From the NCBI GenBank assembly GCA_039602395.1, contig JBCNJP010000024.1:1071594-1135593 (forward strand): 64,000 nt of DNA. Direction: 5' to 3'. The DNA comes from Deinandra increscens subsp. villosa. Its lineage: Eukaryota > Streptophyta > Magnoliopsida > Asterales > Asteraceae. Each line of letters begins with the position of its first letter. Positions within the stretch are counted from its first letter, which is position 1. Below, piece after piece: positions 1-9,485 of the stretch. Below the pieces are notes generated by a model. That model saw nothing but the letters and a program-made list of their open reading frames with translations. It made no database searches and had not been told where the DNA came from. The position numbers and the translations under genes were made by a program.

Positions 1-487
1 TTTAGAAGTTTGCGGTTGAAGACTTGAAGACGTTTTAGAATAATTATTTCCTATTTCGTACTTGTTATTTGTATTTCGTTATCGTAACCGAACTCGTAAC
101 CCGATTGTAGTTGTATGTTTTTTTAAGTTAATTAGTAAAAAAGTTGAATTTGCTTTAATACTTGTTATGTTATAGTTTTTATTTTTGAGTAAAAAATGTA
201 AATCATTGAAAAAAAAAAGACCAAAAACATCACAGTGGCAAAATGAGCAAACAAGTGAAGCAAACATTGGCAAAAAAATTCAGCGCTCGGTTTTTTGGTG
301 GAACCGGTTCCCAGAACCGGTTAAAGCAGAACCGGTCCCAGAACCGAACCGAACCGGTTCTTCTAGTCCCGGATATTTTGAGTCGGAACCGGTCCCAGAA
401 CCGGAACCGGTTTACAGCAGAACCGGTCCTTTGACCGTTGACTGGAACCGGAACCGGTTCTCAGAAAAAACCGTTATGTGCACCTCT
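1..487 (+). mobile_element. hAT transposon end, inverted second copy, cut by window edge
   Basis: The sequence ends with ATGTGCACCTCTA at 475-487, the reverse complement of the left terminal repeat at 1885-1897. It carries the same cluster of ACCGGTT motifs (about 300-465) seen inside the ends of the intact element. It is the same terminus as 1885-2389 in opposite orientation. The rest of this copy, possibly a second transposase gene, lies outside the window. Short open frames across it are by-products of the GC-rich motif array. Confidence 0.85.
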
Positions 488-917
488 ATAGACCGCCCAC
501 CGATAGAGAGAAGCTTACTATTCCAACGGGATAGCCGATTTCTAAATTTCTCAATAATAAACTCCCACCCCGCCCGCCGAGAATAATTACCACCAATCGG
601 AATACCCAAGTAATTAAAAGGGAAACCCTCATTTTTACACCCCATGATTCTAGCCATACTTTTAACCTCGGCACCACCAACGCCAATGCCCATAATAGAA
701 GATTTTTTTAGATTAATTTTCAAACCCGAGGCCAAAAAGAAGCAATTGAAAACATTAACCATATTAACCAAGTTAATTTTCTCCCATTCTCCAAGAATAA
801 TAACGTCATCCGCATAGAAAAGATGAGAAATCACCAAATCATCACACTTAATACCGCGAAACATACCAGCCGAAACCACTTCTGAGATCGCTACATGAAG
901 GCCCTCCATGGCTATAA
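1..917. repeat. Left arm of a large inverted duplication (palindrome)
   Basis: The reverse complement of this stretch reappears at 1456-2389. It contains, from the outside in, the end of a hAT transposon (1-487) and a LINE reverse-transcriptase fragment (488-917). The arms differ by two substitutions in the hAT part (near 288 and 364) and by one 17-bp unit present only in the right arm (near 1928-1944). The arm runs off the left edge of the window, so the palindrome is longer than seen here. The unique centre is about 540 bp. Confidence 0.93.
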
Positions 918-1455
918 TAAATAAGAAAGGAGCCATAGGATCTCCTTGTCTAAGACCATGCTCCAACCGGAATTCCTTAGTCGGGCTCCCATTGATCAAC
1001 ACCGACGCACGTGAAGAGACAAGACAAGCCCTAATCCAACCGATCCACTTTGACCCGAACCCCATATAATGCATAAGCTTTGGCGAAATCAATTTTAAAA
1101 AGTAACAATTTCTTCTTCTTCTTTTTATACCAATCTGTGAGCTCATTTAAAAGGAGAGGACCATCCATAATCTGTCTACCTTTTATAAAAGCCGATTGCT
1201 CCGGGCTAATAATCCCATCGATCACGCGAGCCAATCTGTTTGCCAATAACTTGGAAATGATTTTATACTGCATCCCGATGAGGCTCATCGGACGAAAGTC
1301 ATTAATTACCACCGGATCCGAGGATTTCGGAATTAAAGTGAAAAACGACGAGTTGCACCCAATCGGAAATGAAAGAAGTCATGAAAAATTCCACCACGAA
1401 AGAATGGACCTCGTTTTTAATCAAAAATTCCACCACGAAAGAATGGACCTCGTTT
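488..1455 (-). pseudogene. LINE (non-LTR retrotransposon) reverse transcriptase fragment
   Basis: Read on the minus strand, this is the fingers and palm of an L1-type plant LINE reverse transcriptase, the same family as the intact copy at 9486-13066. Recognisable blocks are DFRPMSLIG and KGRQIMDGP (about 1310-1170), FKIDFAKAY, GLRQGDPMAPFLF (about 970-930) and the catalytic SHLFYADDVIILG (about 840-790), continuing to SIGGRS at the hAT junction. The frame is broken after FAKAY near 1080, where the segment after the first catalytic Asp is deleted. A 37-bp tandem duplication lies at about 1384-1455. There is no endonuclease and no zinc-knuckle end, so it is dead. Confidence 0.88.
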
Positions 1456-1884
1456 TTATAGCCATGGAGGGCCTTCATGTAGCGATCTCAGAAGTGGTTT
1501 CGGCTGGTATGTTTCGCGGTATTAAGTGTGATGATTTGGTGATTTCTCATCTTTTCTATGCGGATGACGTTATTATTCTTGGAGAATGGGAGAAAATTAA
1601 CTTGGTTAATATGGTTAATGTTTTCAATTGCTTCTTTTTGGCCTCGGGTTTGAAAATTAATCTAAAAAAATCTTCTATTATGGGCATTGGCGTTGGTGGT
1701 GCCGAGGTTAAAAGTATGGCTAGAATCATGGGGTGTAAAAATGAGGGTTTCCCTTTTAATTACTTGGGTATTCCGATTGGTGGTAATTATTCTCGGCGGG
1801 CGGGGTGGGAGTTTATTATTGAGAAATTTAGAAATCGGCTATCCCGTTGGAATAGTAAGCTTCTCTCTATCGGTGGGCGGTCTA
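1456..1884 (+). pseudogene. LINE reverse transcriptase fragment, inverted duplicate
   Basis: This is the same ~430 bp of reverse-transcriptase sequence as 488-917 but on the plus strand, including the YADD box (about 1559) and the SIGGRS block. It stops exactly at the hAT terminal repeat at 1885. Its reading frame appears unchanged relative to the other arm, which points to a recent duplication. Confidence 0.88.
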
Positions 1885-1897
1885 TAGAGGTGCACAT
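1885..1897 (+). repeat. hAT terminal inverted repeat (3' side of transposase)
   Basis: TAGAGGTGCACAT is a perfect 13-bp inverted match to 5119-5131. The same terminus appears inverted at 475-487. Confidence 0.85.
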
Positions 1898-1904
1898 AAC
1901 GGTT

Positions 1905-2105
1905 TTTTCTGAGAACCGGTTCCGGTTCTAAACCGGTTCCGGTTCCAGTCAACGGTCAAAGGACCGGTTCTGCTGTAAACCGGTTCCGGTTCTGGGACCG
2001 GTTCCGACTCAAAATATCCGGGACCAGAAGAACCGGTTCGGTTCGGTTCTGGGACCGGTTCTGCTTTAACCGGTTCTGGGAACCGGTTCCACCAAAAAAC
2101 CGGGC
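1905..2105. repeat. Subterminal ACCGGTT motif array of the hAT element
   Basis: About nine copies of ACCGGTT, most extended to GGAACCGGTTCC or GGGACCGGTTCTG, lie within ~200 bp of the terminus. Short subterminal repeats in hAT elements are known transposase-binding sites (Ac/Ds is the classic case). That role here is inferred from position and density. Confidence 0.8.
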
Positions 2106-2441
2106 GCTGAATTTTTTTGCCAATGTTTGCTTCACTTGTTTGCTCATTTTGCCACTGTGATGTTTTTGGTCTTTTTTTTTTCAATGATTTACATTTTTTA
2201 CTCAAAAATAAAAACTATAACATAACAAGTATTAAAGCAAATTCAACTTTTTTACTAATTAACTTAAAAAAACATACAACTACAATCGGGTTACGAGTTC
2301 GGTTACGATAACGAAATACAAATAACAAGTACGAAATAGGAAATAATTATTCTAAAACGTCTTCAAGTCTTCAACCGCAAACTTCTAAACGTCTTCAAAT
2401 CTTCATGTCTTCTTGTCTTCAACTCTTCATGTCTTCAAGCT

Positions 2442-4520
2442 TCACTCTTCATCCGAACTATTTGGTCCAACGCGAATCGTCAAATCAAGAGCTTCTTCAT
2501 CGCCAAGTTGATTGTTTGTTGCGAGCTCGATCTCGTTTATGTGAAGCCTATCTTCAAGTGTAGTTTCATCTTCAAGAGTCGATTCATTTTGTATACGTTT
2601 CATCGCATCCAAATGATCCTTTAGGCAAATGCACATCTCGATCGAAGCCGGAGTTAGCCTCGTCCTTCTCAACGATAAGACCCTCCCACTTAGAGAAAAA
2701 GCGGATTCGGAAGCCACCGTAGAAGCTTGGACACTAAGTAGATCCCGGGCCATAGCGGAAAGGATAGGAAATTGAGCTTCTTTTCCTTTCCACCAAGCCA
2801 AGATGTCGAAATGATCAAACTCCTCCCGAGTCATAGTGGCCAAAAAATCCGTCCCACTATATCTCCCAAGCTCACTACTTGGGGTGCTTCCTCTTTGACG
2901 TTTGGTATTTTCAACACGAAACATATTATACAAATCATCCGGGTCCATACTCGAACTACTTGCGAACGAGTGATGGACTTGTGTTGTTGGACCATAACGA
3001 ACCAAATAAGCATCGAACATGTTTTGAATAGATGTGTGAAAAGCCATTTTGGTTTCTTTGGCGAAATTTGGATTTTCTTCATACAAACTCAAATAGGAAC
3101 ATATCCTATCAATGACCGTTTCAACACCCGTAACGTTGTAACACGGGTTCAAGAATGCCGCACAAGTGAAAACGGCCGGGATCTCTTTAAAATATTTCTT
3201 AAACTTTTCTTTCATTGGAACCACCATGGAATGGAACATATCATTTTTAAACTCAAACTCACACAACTTTTTTGCCATCAAGAAAAGGTTGTGAAGAACA
3301 AAAGAACTTGTCGGATAATAAACACCCGAAAGTTGTGTAGTTGCGGTGTTAAAAACATCAAGCAATTCGCACATTTCTTGAATACAAACCCAACCCTCGT
3401 CCGGAAATGGTGTAGCCTTACCACGAGATTCAAGTCGCTCATGAAAATGTTTTAAAGTATCCCTTTGTCTTAAAGCACTTTGAAACATTTTAAAAGTTGA
3501 GTTCCAACGTGTAGGAACGTCCCAATTCGGTCCAAGACAAACCGAATTCGTATCGCTACACAATTTCCGGTAATTCATATATCTTGCTCGACTTTGTTTA
3601 AAGATGGAACGTAACATGCTTTTGAATTGTTCTCTAAAAACACTAACTTGTGCAACATTTAAACCATTTGAACCACCAAGTTGATAATATGAGCCACACA
3701 ACAAATGAAAAAAAAAAACCCCGTTGCAAGTTGGTCGATATTTGAGTTTTAATTTTTCAACCGCCGACGTGTTGTTGGAAGCATTGTCAAAAGACATAGA
3801 AAAAACTTTGGTTTCCAATTTAAACGTTCGGATTACATAATCCAATAGTTTGAAAACATTTTCCCCCGTGTGAGGATAACCAAACAATTCGAACGCAACC
3901 GTACGTTTCATCATTTGCCATGAAGAAGGACATATATAATGAGCGGTAACACATAGGTACGACTCCGGTAAATTGTGTGGAGCCGACCAAACGTCGGTTG
4001 TTAAGTTCACACCGGTTTGCAAGTTTTCAAAAAGTGCAATTAAATCTTTTTTTGCAACTTCCCAAAGTTTTAAACAATCACGCCTAAGCGTTGTGCGACT
4101 TACTTGGGCGTATCGAGGTTGTAGAGTTTCCCGAATCAAACTTGTTAGGCGAGGGTTATCGAAGTGATCAAACGGAAGAGCTTCTTGGATAACGAACTTT
4201 GCCATTCGGTCACGAACGATACTCAAATCGAAATTGAATATTTCTCCCTTCGTACCCATTTGCGCTTGATCCTTAGCCGGGTTAGCGTTCAACACGCTAC
4301 ATGATTGCCTCAAATGCTTCCTCAAACTAGAGTTTGCCCCCGCCTCATAAAGATTCCCGCATGCATGACAACGCGCCTTGTCCGGCCCGTTCGACATTTC
4401 GCATAAGTCGAAATGTGCCCAAGGGTCCTTCTTCCTTGTTGTTTCCTTCACCCTCACGACATAGATGCTTGAACCCGCACCTTCCCCAGCTCCAACGGAT
4501 GCTTCACTTGGGTTAGCCAT
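2442..4520 (-). CDS. hAT transposase with BED zinc finger
   Basis: The predicted enzyme cuts and pastes this hAT element. The open frame continues upstream to 4670, but I start it at the Met at 4518-4520: the extra 50 residues are hydrophobic and lie over a TATA-rich stretch (about 4600-4625) that looks like the promoter. From this start it is 692 residues. In order: a BED zinc finger (about residues 35-85; WAHFDLCE, CHACGN, KHLRQSC), the RNase-H-like core (SFDNASNNTSAV is one block), and a textbook C-terminal hAT dimerisation domain (LAWWKGKEAQFPILSAMARD, ASTVASESAFS, EMCICLKDHL). Odd point: about 17 residues of the core near 3670-3720 are out of frame. An extra T in an 11-T run is compensated by a missing base ~50 nt later, so the frame stays open while a conserved block is lost. 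This copy may therefore be inactive. Confidence 0.88.
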   Translation of the reverse strand: MANPSEASVGAGEGAGSSIYVVRVKETTRKKDPWAHFDLCEMSNGPDKARCHACGNLYEAGANSSLRKHLRQSCSVLNANPAKDQAQMGTKGEIFNFDLSIVRDRMAKFVIQEALPFDHFDNPRLTSLIRETLQPRYAQVSRTTLRRDCLKLWEVAKKDLIALFENLQTGVNLTTDVWSAPHNLPESYLCVTAHYICPSSWQMMKRTVAFELFGYPHTGENVFKLLDYVIRTFKLETKVFSMSFDNASNNTSAVEKLKLKYRPTCNGVFFFHLLCGSYYQLGGSNGLNVAQVSVFREQFKSMLRSIFKQSRARYMNYRKLCSDTNSVCLGPNWDVPTRWNSTFKMFQSALRQRDTLKHFHERLESRGKATPFPDEGWVCIQEMCELLDVFNTATTQLSGVYYPTSSFVLHNLFLMAKKLCEFEFKNDMFHSMVVPMKEKFKKYFKEIPAVFTCAAFLNPCYNVTGVETVIDRICSYLSLYEENPNFAKETKMAFHTSIQNMFDAYLVRYGPTTQVHHSFASSSSMDPDDLYNMFRVENTKRQRGSTPSSELGRYSGTDFLATMTREEFDHFDILAWWKGKEAQFPILSAMARDLLSVQASTVASESAFSLSGRVLSLRRTRLTPASIEMCICLKDHLDAMKRIQNESTLEDETTLEDRLHINEIELATNNQLGDEEALDLTIRVGPNSSDEE

Positions 4521-4912
4521 AACAACAAAAAGAGATTGAAAATGAGAACTTTGTAGTGATTTTTTTGAATCTTTGATTGCATGTATTGTAATAAACCAAG
4601 TATATATGATGGTATATATAAAAAGTTGGAAAGTTGTCTTTGGGGGTGAAAGGCAAAAAAAACGGGTCATTGAAGAAAGGCTGCAAAATTAATTGATTGA
4701 TCATAAATGTATAGTCTAATTAATTGATTGATCATAAATGTATTATGTATAGTCTAGTCCAAATGGAGAAAGAATTGGAAACAGGATACATTAATAAAAG
4801 TCTAGTCCAAACCTACCACCAAAAGCATTGAAGAAAGGCTAGTCCAAACACCAAAAGCATTGAAGAAAGGCTGCAAAAATCTGCACATACTTGAAAGTAG
4901 TCAAAGTACCGT

Positions 4913-5118
4913 TAGAACCGGTTGGGACCGGTTCCGGGACCGGTTCTATGGGATCGGTTCTGGGAGGACCGGTTCTAGGACCGGTTCTGGGGCTGAAAGG
5001 TGAAACCGGTTCGGAACCGCCGGTTTTTTCTGGGACCGGGACCGGTTCTAATTTTTCGAGTCTGGGACCGGACCGGTTCCGGTTCGGTTCTCCGGTTTCG
5101 GTCCCGGAACCGGTTCCG
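4913..5118. repeat. Subterminal ACCGGTT motif array, other hAT end
   Basis: About nine ACCGGTT copies, with variants such as GATCGGTT and CCGCCGGTT, mirror the array at the other end. Apart from these motifs the two ends are not similar in sequence, which supports motif-specific constraint rather than simple duplication. Confidence 0.8.
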
Positions 5119-5131
5119 ATGTGCACCTCTA
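5119..5131 (-). repeat. hAT terminal inverted repeat (5' side of transposase)
   Basis: ATGTGCACCTCTA is the perfect complement of 1885-1897. The next eight bases (CGCGGGCA) differ from the eight bases before 1885. Confidence 0.85.
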
Positions 5132-5882
5132 CGCGGGCAGGCTAAGCCAACTTTCACGTAGCCTCGAGATCAAAACTAAACAAGCTTGGGTTAGCTTGGT
5201 AACTCTTAAATAGCTGGAATTTAAGCTCAAATCTGAGTCGAGTTTTATGACCACTGCCTAAAATTACAGGTTGACAAGACTACTCGTATATAATGAAATT
5301 TTAATGATTTTATCTCTCTTACACATATAGATAGATATCACATCAAACAATAATATTTCTATCACACCTCCACCGACGGCAGAATTCGTCGAGGCATGAT
5401 TAGATTCAAAAGTGCATGACAACTAATTTAGTGGCAATAACTGATAAATAATGAATTTCATTGATAACATTAAAATTATACAACATATGAAACAATTTTA
5501 AAATAATACAGCCATCTTATTTAACTAGGTCCAGAAATCCAATGTGATAACAACTTGATATCATCAACGTAGTCTGTAACATGTATAAAATAAAAAGGGT
5601 CAACTATAAATAGTTGGTGAGTAACCACAAGTTTGATACATACATATAGTTGAAAACATGCTTAACGTGTCGTATGTATGAATATGTGAAACCTAAGTAC
5701 TAGTGAAATGACAACTTGAAAGCGAGCATAAACAAGCCTTGACAATTAGGGAACAAACACCCAACGCCAATTACCGGTCAACCAAAAGATCTATATTTGC
5801 ACCATAGGCAATAATGTTAATGTTTATGCAATTGATAACCATCGAAATCCACATAAATAACAAATCAACTAGACATCACATA

Positions 5883-5943
<61 letters not shown>

Positions 5944-6099
5944 GAGGTTCATTGTAGACACTTTCACATGTGAAATAGCTCTTTTCACATGTGAAATGCT
6001 CTGAACAATTAGAAAAAGGAGAAAAAGGAAAAAAGTGAAATTATCACAACCACTAGATCAAGAGATCTAATGGTGAAATAGGGTGTCTACATGTCTACA

Positions 6100-6157
<58 letters not shown>

Positions 6158-6814
6158 ACACATAGAGCACATATGCATTTGAATTTGAAAAACAGTTGAA
6201 AACATGATTGATATCGGATACATGTTGCATCCCAAAATGAAAAATGAAAAGGAGCAATAATTACTCACATGATAAGTAATTGAAACCCGAGAAAGCTAAA
6301 AGCAAAGCGTTGTGGAAACGGATCTCTAGAAGGTCATCGTAGACATTATAGACTAAATAAGTAGGCTGATAGGGTTAAGTTCTTATGCATTTGAGGATTG
6401 CGTTTGTAAGTTATTAATTGAAGTTAAAAAAGTTAATTTTTGAAATTTGAAAGTAACATAGGTGATAATCGATAGTGGTAAGGTTAATGGTATAAACATA
6501 GAATTCCAAAAGCTAATTATCTCATAAATAAACTTCAATTATAATTAACAAAAATACAACATTAATGATTGATGGTCGACAAGATATATCCATCAAGATT
6601 TGAAAGAATAGAAATATGCACCAACTTACAAGAGAGTAATTGTTTTCAAACACTAGTATCCGCTATAAATTCCAAGTTGTCGTTGTCTAAGAATCAAATT
6701 GATGAAACGGGTTTGTTAATCTAACTACCATTTGTGTGACGAGTTCCAAATTACGTATCTAACCTACTCGAAGATGATAAAAACTCAACAACCTTGCCAA
6801 GTTGGATTTAAACA
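5132..6814. other. Non-coding stretch with a (TA)n-flanked small repeat
   Basis: There is no convincing gene. The stretch is AT-rich intergenic sequence whose only notable structure is the microsatellite-flanked repeat described at 5886-6153. Confidence 0.6.
5886..6153. repeat. Small repeat bracketed by (AC)n/(TA)n microsatellites
   Basis: A core of about 160 bp (5940-6102) lies between an (AC)n(AT)n run (5886-5939) and a (TA)n run (6103-6153). It begins near GGGTGAGGTTCATTGTAGAC and ends near GTGTCTACATGTCTACAC, so GTAGACAC and GTGTCTAC form short inverted ends. Within it, TTTCACATGTGAAA is palindromic and repeated. This is the style of a short non-autonomous DNA element; I cannot assign the family. 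Confidence 0.5.
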
Positions 6815-7180
6815 ATCTCAAGTTTCATCAATTCATCAGCATTAACCCCAAGTAATTAACGAAATGTTTGTTACCAAGCCCAACTTAAAACCTATTTTCA
6901 TACAACGATCCTGACAAACAGAAACTTAACGGCTTTAGTCTTTTGATGAAATTTGAGATTATTGCCGGCCAATTGATAATTTTATGAAACATGAGATTAT
7001 TGTCGGCCAATTGATGAAACTTGGGATTACTTAAATTCAATGTTTCATCAAAAAACTAACATCGTTAAGTTTTTATTAGTCAGGGATCGTTATAGGAATA
7101 TATGTTAAAAGTTAGGCTTGCTAGCAAACATTTCGTTATTTAGGATTAATGTCTGCCAATCGATAAAACTTAAAGATTAT
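6815..7180. repeat. Fold-back (imperfect inverted repeat) element
   Basis: The ~145-bp stretch at 6815-6960 and the stretch at 7040-7180 are imperfect reverse complements. For example, GATCCTGACAAACAGAAAC pairs with a region containing TTATTAGTCAGGGATC, and CGAAATGTTTG with CAAACATTTCG. The ~80-bp centre holds two near-copies of GAGATTATTG(C/T)CGGCCAATTGAT. It could be an old MITE or fold-back element. No coding capacity. Confidence 0.6.
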
Positions 7181-7837
7181 TAATATACAATTTGCCCAAA
7201 ACTTTCAACCACCACTTATAAATCTAAAACATTCTATCTTTTATAAGGTAACTGGTGTTTAATCATCTGCGTGTTAGAGCACAGAAACTTAGGATAAAAA
7301 AACAATTAACTAAATGAATTTCACATGGTATGATGTTAAATAAAACCTAAAATGCCACGTAGGTCTAAATCTACTAGTAAGAGGCTTATGCTTTTTTGGT
7401 GAAAATCTTAGATTCAAACTGAAGTGGAATGTTTATTTGTAATTTGTGATAGAGTAGAAGTGGTGTAGTTTGCTGTTAAAAAAAACAAATAAATAATATA
7501 TAACCATGAAAAAAGCGACACGAAAAAAAGATAAAATAAACAAATCATAAAGCAACACACACGAAGCACTATTTATGGGGTTGTATTTTCTTCTTTAGAG
7601 TGATGTTAGTAATGACGTATACGCTTCTTGTCCTATAAAAATCGAGCTTAAATGCTAAAGTGATAGCTAAACTAGTAAGACTTACTAGTTTAGCGGTAAA
7701 ATTAATTTCATGTCTTAAGACTCTTTGCTACAGTTAGGTCCTTGCTACTCGTATATGCATTTCGATTCTTTATCGATCCTGTTGTTTCTGGGAACCGGGG
7801 TCGGCGGACCACATGGTTATTTCATGCAGGTGGGCTA
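7181..7837. other. Non-coding, no features recognised
   Basis: AT-rich intergenic DNA. I see no reading frame, RNA gene or repeat I can defend. Confidence 0.5.
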
Positions 7838-8208
7838 GAAAGGTTTGGGCCGCGATTTTAGCTTGGTGTAAAGCTCACAACCTTCGGTTTGTGAAGATGG
7901 AGGACGTGATTAGAGCCCACGAGGGCTGTCAAGAAAAACCAAAGGTAAAAAAGGCGCTTCTCGGTATTTTGATTACTTTTCTTTAATGTATTTGCAAGGC
8001 AAGTAACGACCGCACCTTTAAGAACAAAAGGGCAACTCTGGAGACGTTGGTGGAAAACATAAAGGCGATCTCATATCTTTGAATTATCACTAGGAGTAAA
8101 TTATGTAATATCTCTTGGAAAGTTGGTGTAGATTGTCTTTTTATGCTCTTTGTATTTGACTAGCTCCTTGCTAGTTTTCTTGTTCTAATCGATTGGTTGT
8201 TAAAAAAA
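7838..8208 (+). pseudogene. 3' end of a decayed LINE
   Basis: In one frame the sequence reads as the C-terminal tail of a plant LINE protein (VWAAILAWCKAHNLRFVKME, then KKALLGILITFL, then DRTFKNKRATLETLVENIKA). It is interrupted by stops after ITFL, after ISYL and at the end. It closes with an untranslated tail (TAGCTCCTTGCTAGTTTTC) and a short A-run at 8201-8208, the usual 3' architecture of plant L1-type elements. Nothing upstream of 7838 continues the protein, so it is a 5'-truncated dead copy. Confidence 0.7.
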
Positions 8209-8335
8209 ACTCGTAAATGCATTTCGATTAGTAAAATTAAACAAATACTTAAGGCATGTCAATTTTTTTTTTTAAGTTTCAAAAGAGGATCCAAAATACA
8301 AATCACCCTAACATGCAAGAGAGGCGGGCAACAAG

Positions 8336-9090
8336 CTACACCGCCAAACTTTTCTGAATAACAAAACTAAGCCGTGTGAAAACATAATTCATAGAACTAG
8401 GGTTCACAACATTACCATGTATGACCCCTTGGACTCTACTCAGAGTTTTAACGGCCTCAGGGGCGAGGAACCTAAAGGTGTCAAAAGCATAAGGAACAAA
8501 CACATGTTGATTTTTAAGGCAAACTTTCTCGTGCTTGTTCACTTTCTTCGTAGGAGCTTTACAAGCCGCCTGACCCACCATGTTGACCGAAGCTTCTTTC
8601 TTATCCGAAATCCTCGCGCGCTTGAATATGTCGTAGAGAACATCCCTAACCAAGTCGTGTCGATATTTGAACACGGGGAGCTCTCTGCAATGGACGACAT
8701 GCTCCCCAAACGAATCTAAGCACGCCTTGCGGCAAACGGAGCATTTCTCATCTGTCCGGAAAATGGGAATTATAAGGCGGTATTTGAGAACAACACGGTA
8801 TTCCATCGGTGACATGTGATGGCCCAACCCGTCAATAGGGATAACCTGGAGGAAATCTTGGGCGGCATGTGGCACTCGTAGACATCCAAAAACGGTTTTT
8901 TGTCTGAAGGTCATGTCAAATTGAACTTCCATCTCCTGCACAATTTTACAAAACATGGCACTCGTCAAAACATGTTGGGCTTTAGGGGGCGGTGTCCTTG
9001 TTAGTGAAACCGCTGAAGTCAAAGTCTGGAGTAACATCCCAAAAACGCTCCAACGCGCACTCATAATCATAGTCCATGCCATAAATCCTA
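8336..9090 (-). pseudogene. Repetitive plant protein with CxxC...HxxxHC motif (databases often call the family 'auxilin-like')
   Basis: The open frame spans 248 codons (8336-9082). The conserved part runs from KAQHVLTSAMFCKI through FGCLRVPHAAQDFLQVIPID, GLGHHMSPMEYRVVLKYRL, a zinc-type motif CSVCRKACLDSFGEHVVHC and KYRHDLVRDVLYDIF to ENQHVF-like C-terminal blocks. I recognise this as a family repeated many times in plant genomes with a misleading auxilin-like label; its function is unknown to me. The first ~35 codons are out of frame: the true N-terminal stretch (YDYECALERFWD, TPDFDFSGFTNKD) is read in another frame and shifts at a C-run near 8990. A stop precedes the LVARL end block, and a segment before VGQAA looks deleted. 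It is a decayed copy. Confidence 0.65.
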
Positions 9091-9140
9091 CTTCCCCTCA
9101 ATCTTCCGAAGACAATAAAAGTTATTCAAAATTTAAAAAA

Positions 9141-9485
9141 TACACGAAGACCATGTGAACATTATCAAAAATAAAGTTACTAGTTTTTTATAGAAGACGA
9201 CCGATATGAAGTAGAGAGTCTTCATTTTAAAAATCCTATTCTCTAAAAATCCTATAATTTAATAGTTATACTTTTGTTTTTCTAAATGGTAAACTTGAAA
9301 AGGAAAATTAATAACGTGTAATTGACTATTTAACTAAGTTAACTACAAAAGGAAAATTAAAATTGTTGGTTTGGTTTTTGAAACTGAAAACAACTTTAGA
9401 AAAAGTAATTAAAATGCACAAAAATGTAAATTTGGAAATTGAGTGTGAGTTTGAAAAGTGATCAAGATCAAGGAGCCTCATGTTA
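9141..9485. repeat. Long direct repeat left of the LINE (possible target duplication, copy 1)
   Basis: This 345-bp stretch is repeated almost exactly at 13126-13472. It begins TACACGAAGACCATG and ends GAGCCTCATGTTA, directly abutting the LINE on its 5' side. The two copies differ by about four changes (two single-base indels, one small rearrangement in TTTTTATAGAAG, one substitution). Confidence 0.93.

Larger units (their letters stand above)
1456..2389. repeat. Right arm of the inverted duplication
   Basis: This is the inverted copy of 1-917: LINE reverse-transcriptase sequence (1456-1884, now on the plus strand) followed by the hAT terminus (1885-2389). The LINE/hAT junction is identical in both arms. 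The hAT had therefore already inserted into the LINE before the segment was duplicated in inverted orientation. Confidence 0.93.
1885..5131 (-). mobile_element. hAT-superfamily DNA transposon
   Basis: The element is bounded by 13-bp terminal inverted repeats, TAGAGGTGCACAT at 1885-1897 and its complement at 5119-5131. A BED-finger hAT transposase lies between them on the minus strand. Both subterminal regions are packed with the ACCGGTT motif. hAT elements normally make 8-bp target duplications, but the flanks here (GCGGTCTA and CGCGGGCA) do not match. The two ends therefore do not sit in one simple insertion site, in keeping with the rearranged palindrome on the left. Confidence 0.88.

Noticed and set aside
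185..586. Open frames over the hAT ends (185-586, 1882-2205, 4839-5157)
   Set aside because: They are produced by the ACCGGTT arrays, appear mirrored at each end, and match no protein family.
4521..4670. N-terminal extension of the hAT transposase
   Set aside because: It is hydrophobic, lies over TATA-rich probable promoter DNA, and the next Met gives a normal family N-terminus.
9458..9485. GTG start for the LINE protein inside the left direct repeat
   Set aside because: The frame is open there only by chance. The bases belong to the duplicated target, not to the LINE.
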